DNA of 11,669 nucleotides from Limosilactobacillus pulli (GTDB taxonomy: Bacteria; Bacillota; Bacilli; Lactobacillales; Lactobacillaceae). Position 1 is the stretch's first letter, and every line of letters starts with the position of its first letter. A program made the position numbers and the translations under genes. The DNA lies in the NCBI RefSeq assembly GCF_947381555.1, contig NZ_CANCWQ010000040.1:1-11669 (forward strand), in the 5' to 3' direction. Below are positions 1 through 7,752 of this stretch, one piece after another. Under the pieces are notes generated by a model. It ran no database searches, was not told the DNA's origin, and saw only the letters and a list, made by a program, of their open reading frames with translations.

Positions 1-245
1 CACCAGGGACACCGGCTGACAATGCCGTAATGGAACATTGGTGGGCAGATTTTAAGGCTATTTGGATCGCACACCTGCCTAAAGCACAAACATTATTAGA
101 ACTAGAAGGACAAGTTAGAGAAGGAATTACCTATTTCACTGAAAAATTTATCTCAGCGAAGAGAAATGACCTTACCGCAGCGGAATACCGTTTTGGCAAG
201 GCCAACTAATTTTTATTATTTAATGTGTAAACTTGACAGGGCACA
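1..245 (+). mobile_element. Right end of an IS3-family insertion sequence (partial)
   Basis: The segment holds the last 68 codons of a DDE transposase followed by about 36 non-coding bases. It seems to end in a terminal-repeat-like stretch at about 224-245, starting TGTGTAAACTTG and ending in GGGCACA, which fits the TG...CA ends of IS3-family elements. The left end is outside the window, so the exact terminus (243 or 245) and any target duplication cannot be set. The element points toward the polysaccharide genes and marks their 3' boundary. Composition is higher in GC (31 of the first 60 bases) than the adjoining cluster. Confidence 0.7.
3..209 (+). CDS. IS3-family transposase, C-terminal fragment (cut by window edge)
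   Basis: Reading from base 3 gives 68 residues and a TAA at 207-209. The fragment begins PGTPADNAVMEHWW, which matches the end of the integrase catalytic core of IS3-family OrfB proteins; the Glu of DNAVME corresponds to the third acid of the DDE triad. It ends with the usual tail in which a TAAEYR-like motif precedes the C-terminus. The visible part has no stop or frameshift, so the gene may be intact upstream. The enzyme would catalyse cut-and-copy transposition of its own element. It is unrelated to polysaccharide synthesis and converges on the cluster. Confidence 0.82.
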   Translation, partial: PGTPADNAVMEHWWADFKAIWIAHLPKAQTLLELEGQVREGITYFTEKFISAKRNDLTAAEYRFGKAN

Positions 246-369
246 GTACCATAAACCTATTAACCATTTATCTACTTTCTTTTGTCTTATATAAATACAT
301 AATTACTATATTAAATCATATACTCTAATATTCTAAGAGTGCAAAATATCGTTATTTTCTTGCAAAAGT

Positions 370-1239
370 CTATATTCGTTCATCCAGAAGTTTAATTAAT
401 CCATTTGATATGGGTCTTTCAACTTTTCTCCCCCACCAATAATCGCCTTGAATAATTTTACTAAAATCATCCTCATCTAAAATTGCTGGGCGACTTCCAT
501 GCTTTTCTATCATTTCAATAAAATGATGAATATTTTTATCTATTCTATCTTTAAACTTTGAATTGACTAAGATAGTTTGAAGCCATATTTCATCTGAACA
601 AAAACTAGTTCTAAAAATTTTCTCAAGTTCTTTGTGAGTATCATAATAGTTAATTGCATACTCTAAAGCATCTCTAGGAACATCTACCCATTCTTGACCG
701 GCATATATATTTTCAGCTTTCCAACCATACTTTTTTAGTTTATTTATACGCAAGACAGTTTGTACCATCAATAACAAACGATGATATATTTTCCCAAAAA
801 ATGTTCGACGGTTAATGTTATCGTAGTTGAAATAATATTTCACCCACCAAATTTCTGGCTCACCCGTCTTCTTTACATCAACTGCTCGCCAATAATTCAT
901 ATAAATTTTATCTGTATTCTGAAAAAAGCTATAAATTTTTTCAGGTGACTGCATGGGCCAGTCCTGTCCAGAAAGCAAATGAAAGTAATTTATCTTTTTA
1001 TTCATTAGAGCTTTTTTCATTAGCAAAATGGTTGCTCTAACGATACTATAACTTCCCCATTTAACATTATATTTGGAATAATATTTTACACCATTTTTTT
1101 CTAGCTCAGTTCGTTGTCGAGAAGTTAATTCAACTTTTTTATCAAAATGAATATATATTTCAAAGTAAGGTTTTAAACGTTCGCATAATTCAACCACTTG
1201 ATCGATATTCTTATGAGCTAAAATTAAAACTGCTTGCAT
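370..1239 (-). CDS. GT14 core-2/I-branching-like glycosyltransferase
   Basis: This 289-residue cytoplasmic protein has the signature of the Branch family (GT14, beta-1,6-N-acetylglucosaminyl/xylosyl-transferase fold). Seen: an N-terminal strand with LILAHKN (5-11), WGSYSIV (61-67), HLLSGQDWP (87-95), QEWVDVPRDALEY (182-194) and CSDEIW (214-219). E217 is the likely catalytic base by analogy with mammalian core-2 GlcNAc-transferase, and R271/K272 near the end may bind diphosphate. No signal peptide or membrane segment is evident. The start ATG at 1237-1239 has a GGTGA site just upstream. It follows the Wzz gene by 23 bases and is the last gene before the IS element. It probably adds a branch or backbone sugar to the repeat unit; donor and linkage cannot be read from the sequence. 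The C-terminus looks complete, so the IS did not cut it. Confidence 0.85.
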   Translation of the reverse strand: MQAVLILAHKNIDQVVELCERLKPYFEIYIHFDKKVELTSRQRTELEKNGVKYYSKYNVKWGSYSIVRATILLMKKALMNKKINYFHLLSGQDWPMQSPEKIYSFFQNTDKIYMNYWRAVDVKKTGEPEIWWVKYYFNYDNINRRTFFGKIYHRLLLMVQTVLRINKLKKYGWKAENIYAGQEWVDVPRDALEYAINYYDTHKELEKIFRTSFCSDEIWLQTILVNSKFKDRIDKNIHHFIEMIEKHGSRPAILDEDDFSKIIQGDYWWGRKVERPISNGLIKLLDERI

Positions 1240-1262
1240 ATTTAATCACCATTTAGCAAATT

Positions 1263-1874
1263 TTATAGTAAATATTTCTTAGTACTGATCAAAAACGCAA
1301 TTATCATTCCTACCAAAAGTCCTAAAGCAACCCCAACTAACGTATATTTCTTGACAGAACTATGTTTTTGAACCCTTACATCTTCTTTAGTGGCTTTTGT
1401 ATAAGCATACACTCTTCCTAAACCTGGTTGAATTTTAGGTAATTCACTTTTGGCTGCTTGTACTGTATTATTAACTAATTTTAAAGATTCAATAGGACTA
1501 GCAGATGTAGCTTTTACATTAATAACCAATGAGTTTGGTTCAGAATCAGCAGTAATATCCTCCTCAAATTCTTTTTTGGAATACTTATGTTGATCTTTCT
1601 TAGACAAGTTCTTATATGCTTGATCTGCAACTTGCTTACCCTCAACAATATCTGCATATGTTGGTACCATCATTAGATCAGTCTTTACTTGTTTATCATC
1701 ATCTTTGCCATGACTAATAATCAAGCTTCGTTCTGCAGTATAAAGCGTAGTTTCCTTATGTTTTGCATAAACAAAGAAAACTCCCCCTCCAATAATCCCC
1801 AGAATTACTATCAAAACAATGTTTTTCATTACAATTAAAGAAATATCCTTCATACTGTAGCTTTTGTTATTCAT
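1263..1874 (-). CDS. wzz: Wzz/CpsC-type polysaccharide chain-length determinant
   Basis: The protein has 203 residues, with a membrane segment at about 17-37, a hydrophilic extracytoplasmic region, and a second membrane segment at about 177-196 followed by a short basic tail. This is the topology of Gram-positive Wzz/CpsC/YveK co-polymerases, which set polymer length and usually activate a partner tyrosine kinase. Early features such as YTAERSLII (45-53) and MMVPTYADIV (68-77) fit the family. No Walker motifs or tyrosine cluster are present, so no kinase is fused, and none is adjacent. The stretch before the second membrane segment (about 160-176) lacks the prolines usual there. The ATG at 1872-1874 lies 8 bases inside the end of wzy, with a GAAAGGAAA site within wzy, so translation is probably coupled. 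Confidence 0.85.
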   Translation of the reverse strand: MNNKSYSMKDISLIVMKNIVLIVILGIIGGGVFFVYAKHKETTLYTAERSLIISHGKDDDKQVKTDLMMVPTYADIVEGKQVADQAYKNLSKKDQHKYSKKEFEEDITADSEPNSLVINVKATSASPIESLKLVNNTVQAAKSELPKIQPGLGRVYAYTKATKEDVRVQKHSSVKKYTLVGVALGLLVGMIIAFLISTKKYLL

Positions 1875-3069
1875 TATTAAATTTTCCTTTCACTCTATGA
1901 TTTATAGGTTTACAACTAGTAAGCAATGCTAGTAAAAAAGGGTTATAGGATAATTCTAATAGATGCTGTTCGACCATACAGCTTATTACAACAATTAACA
2001 TAACTGTTGGTAAAACAAAATTTTTATTTAAGATCGCTTTTATTGAAATGGTCATAATTATACCAATTACGATTAATAACATTAGCAGACCATAAATCAT
2101 TAATAGGCGCATATATGATGAATCGATAAAGAAATATCCTTGATTCGAGTGATGGAAAATCCTCAAACCTGAATTGCCACCCAAACCATGTTCAATAACT
2201 TTTTGACCTAATAAGGGAATCTTATAGTTGTAAAAAGCCAAACTACCATAAGAAAGCCTTCCTGAAAGAAGGTGATTAATCTTTGTGTAAATATGATTTT
2301 CACCATCATAAAAATAGGTAGCGATTATTGCTAAAAAAGACAGAATAGGGGCTGCCATCCAATATATAGAAATAAACAATCTTGAAATTCCATCTGGATG
2401 ATTTGATGCTCTTTTAGCAATTATTAATACTCCAATCATTATTAAAATACATAAAACACTTAATCTAGCATTCGTGATTTTCATTAAAACAACGTCAATT
2501 AAAAAATATGAAAAGTAATATTTCCAATTAAGTCTTTCAAAGTTCAAAAATGCATGGGCCAATAATAAGTACAATACTCTTGCAGCCAAATCAGTTGGAT
2601 AAACAATACCAAGTGAATATCTAATTGCACGTCCCTTAACTACGAAAATCAAATTTTTAATAACACCTAGTAATGAACTAGTAACTACGACTGCAAAAAT
2701 AATTAGCGTAACATTATAGTAGTATTTAACAACTTCTCTAAATGATACGCCTTGCCCACTAAGTATAAATACCATCATTACAATAATTAAATTTGACTTT
2801 GACTTCAACCATGAAATCATTGCCAATATTAAAATCAAGAAAATTATTCCTCTTTGAATAGAAGAATAATCATCAAGAAAAATAATTTTCAATATTAATA
2901 ATCCAACTACTAAATAGGAAACCAAATTAAACGGACGACTACCCAAGTACGCATGGAAAGTCGAATTTTGTAGGAAAGCAAAAAAAAGATAGAGAACAAG
3001 TGAAAAAATATATACTTGTTGACCAGTAATTTTAGTTATCCAAATTTTTTGAAACTTTTCTTTCAACAT
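1867..3069 (-). CDS. wzy: Wzy-type polysaccharide polymerase
   Basis: This 400-residue, strongly hydrophobic protein has roughly ten or more membrane segments and a larger outward loop at about 255-320. The order of segments, the LSGRLSYG and LLGQ motifs in that loop, the SSYMRLLMIYG motif after it and the HLLELSYNPFLLAL stretch near the end all resemble EpsG/Wzy-like polymerases of lactobacilli and streptococci. It would join lipid-linked repeat units on the outer face of the membrane. Wzy sequences vary greatly, so the call rests on topology, motifs and position between glycosyltransferase and Wzz genes. The ATG at 3067-3069 has a GGAG site very close by (ACGT between), 11 bases after the preceding stop. 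A sampled line (2041-2100) is only 25% GC, among the lowest in the cluster. Confidence 0.8.
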   Translation of the reverse strand: MLKEKFQKIWITKITGQQVYIFSLVLYLFFAFLQNSTFHAYLGSRPFNLVSYLVVGLLILKIIFLDDYSSIQRGIIFLILILAMISWLKSKSNLIIVMMVFILSGQGVSFREVVKYYYNVTLIIFAVVVTSSLLGVIKNLIFVVKGRAIRYSLGIVYPTDLAARVLYLLLAHAFLNFERLNWKYYFSYFLIDVVLMKITNARLSVLCILIMIGVLIIAKRASNHPDGISRLFISIYWMAAPILSFLAIIATYFYDGENHIYTKINHLLSGRLSYGSLAFYNYKIPLLGQKVIEHGLGGNSGLRIFHHSNQGYFFIDSSYMRLLMIYGLLMLLIVIGIIMTISIKAILNKNFVLPTVMLIVVISCMVEQHLLELSYNPFLLALLTSCKPINHRVKGKFNNE

Positions 3070-3080
3070 ACGTCTCCATT

Positions 3081-4043
3081 CTAATAATTAGGATCTACCC
3101 TTTTTCCCATTCGATTGTTCATTCCATCATGATATGCTTTAAATAACAATGGAAGATTATCCTTTGCATATCCGTCTAAAATAGATTTAACCATTTTATG
3201 AATAAGTAATAATCGAGGACTTATATTTCTAACTGCCCAATTTTTCCCGTAACGACGATCAAAAATTATATTGTTACGTAACATATAGTATGTTCGCCAT
3301 GTATAACGATCTCTTTTAGAAGTTACTGACTTTTTATTTTTTTTAGCTAGTTGCCGATGCAAAACTGCATTAGTAACATAAACTATTTTAGAATATTTTT
3401 GAAGACGTTGAGCATAATCAGAGTCATCATATTCTAAGAAAAAGCCATCATCAGGTATTCCAACTTTTCGAACTGTGTCCATATCTATTAAAGGGCCTTC
3501 AAATGCCATGTCTACGACATAGTAATAATCCTTAGTTAAAGGTTTAGGATAGAATTCTTTTCTTGAATATGGCGTATACTTCAAGAAGTTGTTAAAATCT
3601 AAAGCTTTAACAACTGAGTCCTCATAATTACTATCACTACGACTTGGGATTGCTACTTTAACATTTAAATCATGCATTTTTTGCAATAATAGTTCCAAGC
3701 AATTATTTTCTGGCAATACATCATCATCCATTATCCATAAATAATCAGAATCAAATTTAGACGCCATTTTAATTGCGTTAGCAAATCCACCTGAACCACC
3801 TAAATTTTTTTCACTGCGAAATGAAATCATCCGATTAGAACTAATATTATTTTTAACTTCATCTGAAGAACTTAGTATTTTAAAACCATGATTTTCCAAA
3901 TACTTTGACGTTCCATCCGTACTGTTATTATCAAAAACAAAAATTTTAGAAATTTCTTTTGTCTGGCTATTTAAAGCAGTCAGAACCCTTTTCAGACATT
4001 CTAAACGATTATACGTGACTAAGACCGCGCATACTTTTTCCAA
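3081..4043 (-). CDS. GT2 glycosyltransferase, GlfT2-like; probable galactofuranosyltransferase
   Basis: The protein has 320 residues from the chosen start. It has a GT-A fold with VLVTYNR (7-13), DNNSTDGT (38-45), NLGGSGGFANA (80-90), the metal-binding WIMDDDV (103-109), EYDDSDYAQR (204-213) holding the likely catalytic Asp, and an HR pair at 229-230. The GGSGGF, W-MDDD and DDxDY...H pattern is the one seen in GlfT2-type and related rhamnosyl/galactofuranosyl transferases. Together with glf in the same operon, transfer of galactofuranose is the best guess; rhamnose is the alternative. The start is taken as TTG at 4041-4043, because an AAGGAAG site lies about 8 bases upstream, whereas the TTG six codons earlier (4059-4061) has no site in front of it. 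From TTG at 4043 the protein begins MEKVCAVLVTYNR, typical for the family. Confidence 0.82.
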   Translation of the reverse strand: MEKVCAVLVTYNRLECLKRVLTALNSQTKEISKIFVFDNNSTDGTSKYLENHGFKILSSSDEVKNNISSNRMISFRSEKNLGGSGGFANAIKMASKFDSDYLWIMDDDVLPENNCLELLLQKMHDLNVKVAIPSRSDSNYEDSVVKALDFNNFLKYTPYSRKEFYPKPLTKDYYYVVDMAFEGPLIDMDTVRKVGIPDDGFFLEYDDSDYAQRLQKYSKIVYVTNAVLHRQLAKKNKKSVTSKRDRYTWRTYYMLRNNIIFDRRYGKNWAVRNISPRLLLIHKMVKSILDGYAKDNLPLLFKAYHDGMNNRMGKRVDPNY

Positions 4044-4049
4044 AGTTCT

Positions 4050-4056
4050 CTTCCTT
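4050..4056 (-). promoter_or_regulatory. Ribosome binding site deciding a TTG start
   Basis: On the minus strand these bases read AAGGAAG. They sit about 8 bases before the TTG at 4041-4043 and lie inside the longer reading frame that opens at 4061. This spacing favours the downstream TTG as the true start of the GlfT2-like gene. Confidence 0.65.
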
Positions 4057-4074
4057 TTCAAAATATAATATTAT

Positions 4075-5076
4075 TCAGCTATGATCCTGCAATTTTAGCT
4101 TTCTCCATAGGAACCCAAATGTCCTTGGAAAAAACCAATTAATCCAGTAGATAAGTTTATCACGTTTTGGCAAAACAGTGTTTTTCATAAAGTCTGGTCG
4201 ATACTTTAGTGCTAACTCACGAAGCATCCCATAAGTATCCTTATCTACTTTCTTTCTATTTGGGGCTGCTTCAATAGCTCTTAATTGCGTGACAGCTATC
4301 CAACAAATTCTTGCATTAACTTCTTGATGATAATCGCTATAATTCATTGGAACTACTTCGTTAAGTCTATCGAAAGTTGAAAGTGCATTTAACCCATTTC
4401 CTGTATATTGTGCACCTATTTGATTAGAATGCAATTGACTATTTTCATACCGTATATAATGGTATACCGGCGTAGGGTCATAACTAATCTTTTGACAATA
4501 CATAAGATATTCAATACAAAATAATAAATCTTCCGATATTCTAAGATTTTTGTCAAACCTTAACCCGTGTTCTTTGATAATAGAAAACTTAAATAATTTA
4601 TTAACCAAGTATCCTTCAAAGCCATAGCTTATCAATATATCATGAAGTGCCTGTTTCCTATTTAAAATGGTGTTTGAACCCGTTCCAATCATTAGAGTTA
4701 TACCATCCGGCAACTCCTTTCGATAACCGCAAATTGCAAGATCAATATTATTCTTTTGGTATTGACTCAGCAATACCTTTAAATAGTTTGAATCAACATA
4801 ATCATCTGAATCTACAAAAGTAACATATTCCGAATTAACCAAGTCTAAACCTTGATTTCTTGTTTCAGAAGCACCACTATTTTTTTTATTAATTAATTGA
4901 ATATAGCAATTATCTTTATACTTTTGTAAAACATCCCAAGTAGTATCAGTAGAGCCATCATTAAAAATTAAGATTTTATAGTCTATTCCAATATCCTGTT
5001 TCAATAAACTATTTACACATCGTTCGATTGTTTTAGCTGCATTATAGGCACTAATTATAACAGTTATACTTGACAT
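4075..5076 (-). CDS. GT2 family glycosyltransferase (EpsJ/CpsI-like)
   Basis: This 333-residue cytoplasmic or peripheral-membrane enzyme has a classic GT-A domain: TVIISAYN (5-12), FNDGSTD (38-44), NSGASETRNQGL (66-77), the metal-binding FVDSDDY (87-93) and a SEDLLF motif (181-186) with the probable catalytic acid pair. The C-terminal third is a variable acceptor-side region with aromatic and basic residues near the end (about 300-330), which may touch the membrane. The family uses UDP-sugars (glucose, galactose or N-acetyl forms), and the exact donor cannot be told. The ATG at 5074-5076 has AGGGAGA upstream and follows wzx by 14 bases, placing it in the same transcript. It is distinct from the next GT2, having the DSDD rather than the MDDD form of the metal motif. 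Confidence 0.87.
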   Translation of the reverse strand: MSSITVIISAYNAAKTIERCVNSLLKQDIGIDYKILIFNDGSTDTTWDVLQKYKDNCYIQLINKKNSGASETRNQGLDLVNSEYVTFVDSDDYVDSNYLKVLLSQYQKNNIDLAICGYRKELPDGITLMIGTGSNTILNRKQALHDILISYGFEGYLVNKLFKFSIIKEHGLRFDKNLRISEDLLFCIEYLMYCQKISYDPTPVYHYIRYENSQLHSNQIGAQYTGNGLNALSTFDRLNEVVPMNYSDYHQEVNARICWIAVTQLRAIEAAPNRKKVDKDTYGMLRELALKYRPDFMKNTVLPKRDKLIYWINWFFPRTFGFLWRKLKLQDHS

Positions 5077-5090
5077 TTAGTTCTCCCTAA

Positions 5091-6512
5091 TTAGCGATTT
5101 GCCAATAACTTTTTAGCCTGTTTAATTATCGGTGCTCTAAGGATAAACAGACAAGCAATATAGATTACTGCACCAATGATTACTTGAATTATCAAATTAA
5201 TAATATTCATGGTCATCATTTGATCTAAACGTAAAACTACCAAATACATCAAAAAACCACTTAATAAATAGCGCCAGAACGCTACAAATAGTTTTCTACG
5301 CTTAATAGTTGTTTGAATGCAATATAATTGCACAGCCGTAACCGCAAACTCAGAGATCACAGTTGCAATTGAGGCACCTTCAGCACCATAAACTTCTATT
5401 AAAAATAGATTGGCAATTATATTAACAACTGCTCCTACTGTAACCGACATCGTGTACTCATGAACCCTATTAATGGGCATCAAATATTGCATACCAATGA
5501 CGTTGCTCCAAGCTATAAAAAGAATGATTGGAGCTTCAAGAAAAATTAAATGTCCCGTCTGAAGATACTCACTTCCTAAAAACCAAGGAGCAAATTTAGC
5601 TGAAATTGCCATTAAACCAAACATCATTGGTACTGACAACGCCGTAACAAAATCAAATGAATTATAGAGGCTCTTACGAACTTCTTTTACATCACCATTT
5701 GCAAATTTGTTAGCCACATGTGGCAACATAACCGTACCCGTAGCTGTTACTACTGATAAAACCAGCTTAACAATTTTATCACCATAATCAAACTGGCCTA
5801 AAGCGTCTTGAGTAGCCATATGTCCTAGCATTAAACGATTAACAACTAAATATACTTGTGTCGTAATGGTGGGAATAAACAGTAATAGTGATGGATATAA
5901 ATGCCGAAATGGATGCCATTCTTTTATCGATACCCATTCAATACTACCTTTCAAATATGGCCATAAAGTCAAATTACCGCCCACCTGAGCAAGCCCTAAT
6001 AATAGGATGTATTTCCAAAGATCACCTGGTTCTTTAACTAAGGCAAAAATTAAGCCAATTGATATCAGTTTAACGATTGTATTTCGTGTAACCGTCTTTT
6101 TAAAATCTTCCATTCCCATGAAATACCATGAGACATCTAAACCAGTTGCAACAATCCATAACGATTGTAATAAGAAATATTTTCGAAATGTCGTACTAAA
6201 CAAGAAGATAGCTAACAAGAATGCAAAGAATGCCATAGTTGACGTAATCAATTGCATGAACTCAATACCCCAAAAGATTCTGGAACGTTCATGCTTATCA
6301 TCACGATGGTAGGCAACCTCACGATTACCATATAAAGTAATCCCTAATTGACCAATTAAATAAAAAAAGGTTACCCAACTATTCGTGTATGAATTGATAC
6401 CGCTGCCATGTGCTCCCAAGACCCGTGATACATAGGGCGTTGTAATTAAAGGAGCCAACATTAACAGAATTTGGTAGCCCGCATTATACAGATAGTTTTT
6501 GATAACCTTCAT
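5091..6512 (-). CDS. wzx: Wzx flippase, polysaccharide repeat-unit transporter
   Basis: The 473-residue membrane protein has about 12-14 hydrophobic segments. It opens with KNYLYNAGYQ and the TPYVSRVLG motif (about 26-34) seen at the start of many Gram-positive Wzx/RfbX proteins of the polysaccharide-synthesis (MATE-like) superfamily. It would flip lipid-linked repeat units across the membrane for Wzy. Length is normal. The ATG at 6510-6512 lies 3 bases after the glf stop, and the frame has a stop (TAA) two codons upstream, so no longer start exists. The nearest good site, GAGGAG, is about 15 bases from the ATG, longer than usual, which suggests translational coupling to glf. Sampled lines are about 38-40% GC, between glf and the genes that follow. 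Confidence 0.93.
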   Translation of the reverse strand: MKVIKNYLYNAGYQILLMLAPLITTPYVSRVLGAHGSGINSYTNSWVTFFYLIGQLGITLYGNREVAYHRDDKHERSRIFWGIEFMQLITSTMAFFAFLLAIFLFSTTFRKYFLLQSLWIVATGLDVSWYFMGMEDFKKTVTRNTIVKLISIGLIFALVKEPGDLWKYILLLGLAQVGGNLTLWPYLKGSIEWVSIKEWHPFRHLYPSLLLFIPTITTQVYLVVNRLMLGHMATQDALGQFDYGDKIVKLVLSVVTATGTVMLPHVANKFANGDVKEVRKSLYNSFDFVTALSVPMMFGLMAISAKFAPWFLGSEYLQTGHLIFLEAPIILFIAWSNVIGMQYLMPINRVHEYTMSVTVGAVVNIIANLFLIEVYGAEGASIATVISEFAVTAVQLYCIQTTIKRRKLFVAFWRYLLSGFLMYLVVLRLDQMMTMNIINLIIQVIIGAVIYIACLFILRAPIIKQAKKLLANR

Positions 6513-6515
6513 GAT

Positions 6516-7637
6516 TTACTTGTCAAACTCCTCAGCCACGGTCGTTAAGGCCGCCTTGATTACTTGATCCATATTGTAGTACTTGTATTGACCCAAACGG
6601 CCGCCAAAAATAACGTTTGGCGCCTTTTGTCCGGCCAATTCCGTATATTGTTGGTAAAGGCCGTTGTTGCGCTGGTTGTTGACTGGATAGTACGGCTCGT
6701 CGCCGCGTTTCCAGTCAGCTGGGTATTCTCGCGTAATGATGGTCTTGCCTTCATCGCCCTTGCCGAATTCAAAGTGCTTGTGTTCGATAATCCGCGTGTA
6801 TGGCGTTTCGGCATCGGTGTAATTAACCACGGCGTTACCTTGATGGTTGTCTTCATCAAGCTCTTCTGTCTCAAAGTGTAAGCTGCGGTATTCCAACTCA
6901 CCTAATTCATAGTTGAAGAATTGATCGATCATCCCAGTAAAGATGATCTTAGGAAAGTTGGCCAGATATTCATCTTGCTTATCAAAGAAGTCAACGTCCA
7001 ATTCAACATCAATCAGGTCGCTGGCTAGCATCTTTTCAACGATCTGCGTGTAGCCACCCATTGGAATGCCTTGATACAGGTCATTAAAGTAGTTGTTGTC
7101 GTAGGTCAGACGAACTGGCAGGCGCCGAATGATAAAGGCCGGCAGCTCAGTGGCCTTTTGACCCCATTGTTTTTCGGTGTAACCTTTGATCAGCTTTTCA
7201 TAGATGTCGCGGCCAATCAGAGAAATAGCCTGTTCTTCCAGGTTCTGAGGCTCTTTGCCATCCATTTCAGCTCGCTGCTCATTGATCTTAGCCATTGCTT
7301 CTTTAGGCGTTCGAACTCCCCACATCTTATTAAAGGTGTTCATGTTGAATGGCAAGTTATACATCTCACCCTTGTAGTTGGCAACTGGAGAGTTCGTGTA
7401 GCGGTTGAACTCGGCAAATTGGTTAACGTATTCCCACACTGACTTGTCCGAGGTGTGGAAAATGTGGGCACCATATTCGTGTACCTGGATGCCATCAACT
7501 TTTTTAGTGTAGATGTTGCCAGCAATATGGCTGCGCTTTTCAATTACCTTAACGCGCTTGCCACGCTTAGCTGCTTCGTAGGCAAAAGTGGCTCCAAATA
7601 AGCCGGCGCCTACTACTAAATAATCGTATTTACTCAT
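6516..7637 (-). CDS. glf: UDP-galactopyranose mutase
   Basis: This 373-residue flavoenzyme interconverts UDP-galactopyranose and UDP-galactofuranose in the cytoplasm, supplying the Galf donor. Seen: an N-terminal FAD-binding GAGLFGA (10-16), Glu33 at the end of the second strand, HIAGN (37-41), EYGAHIFHT (54-62), the substrate-region IIRRLPVR and IPMGGY motifs, an ITREYP motif, and a C-terminal GRLGQYKYYNMD motif. These include the conserved arginines and tyrosines expected to hold the UDP-sugar. Length is normal and the gene is intact. The ATG at 7635-7637 has AAAGAGGAAA upstream. The gene is clearly richer in GC than its neighbours (28 of 60 in each of two sampled lines, 6601-6660 and 7141-7200), suggesting a different origin or longer residence in the host. 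A 115-base gap upstream could hold its own promoter. Confidence 0.97.
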   Translation of the reverse strand: MSKYDYLVVGAGLFGATFAYEAAKRGKRVKVIEKRSHIAGNIYTKKVDGIQVHEYGAHIFHTSDKSVWEYVNQFAEFNRYTNSPVANYKGEMYNLPFNMNTFNKMWGVRTPKEAMAKINEQRAEMDGKEPQNLEEQAISLIGRDIYEKLIKGYTEKQWGQKATELPAFIIRRLPVRLTYDNNYFNDLYQGIPMGGYTQIVEKMLASDLIDVELDVDFFDKQDEYLANFPKIIFTGMIDQFFNYELGELEYRSLHFETEELDEDNHQGNAVVNYTDAETPYTRIIEHKHFEFGKGDEGKTIITREYPADWKRGDEPYYPVNNQRNNGLYQQYTELAGQKAPNVIFGGRLGQYKYYNMDQVIKAALTTVAEEFDK

Positions 7638-7752
7638 ATTTTTCCTCTTTAGATTTATTATTAAAAGCCCGTATTAAGATTAGAGCTCTTTTATTTAAAC
7701 TCAACATAGTATAAACATTTATTTGTGCTTTTAAAAGGACAGATAAATACTT

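Noticed and set aside
322..340. Small inverted repeat (ACTCT...AGAGT) downstream of the GT14 gene as an operon terminator
   Set aside because: The stem has only five pairs with a nine-base loop and no clean U run; it is too weak to call.
4044..4061. Six extra N-terminal codons for the GlfT2-like gene, starting at a TTG at 4059-4061
   Set aside because: There is no ribosome site before that TTG, while a good one lies inside these codons at the right distance from the TTG at 4041-4043.
6007..6312. 101-codon plus-strand frame inside the flippase gene
   Set aside because: It is antisense to wzx with no recognisable domain, and wzx is well supported over the same bases.
6560..7543. Several open frames on both strands inside glf (for example 6564-6881 and 7071-7442 on plus, 6560-6901 and 7340-7543 on minus)
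   Set aside because: They overlap a well-supported gene, lack convincing start sites or known motifs, and are expected shadows of a higher-GC coding region.
7708..7713. TATACT as a -10 box for a glf promoter on the minus strand
   Set aside because: It matches five of six consensus bases, but the region 17-18 bases upstream (TTTTAA/CTTTTA) is a poor -35, and such hexamers are common in AT-rich gaps.
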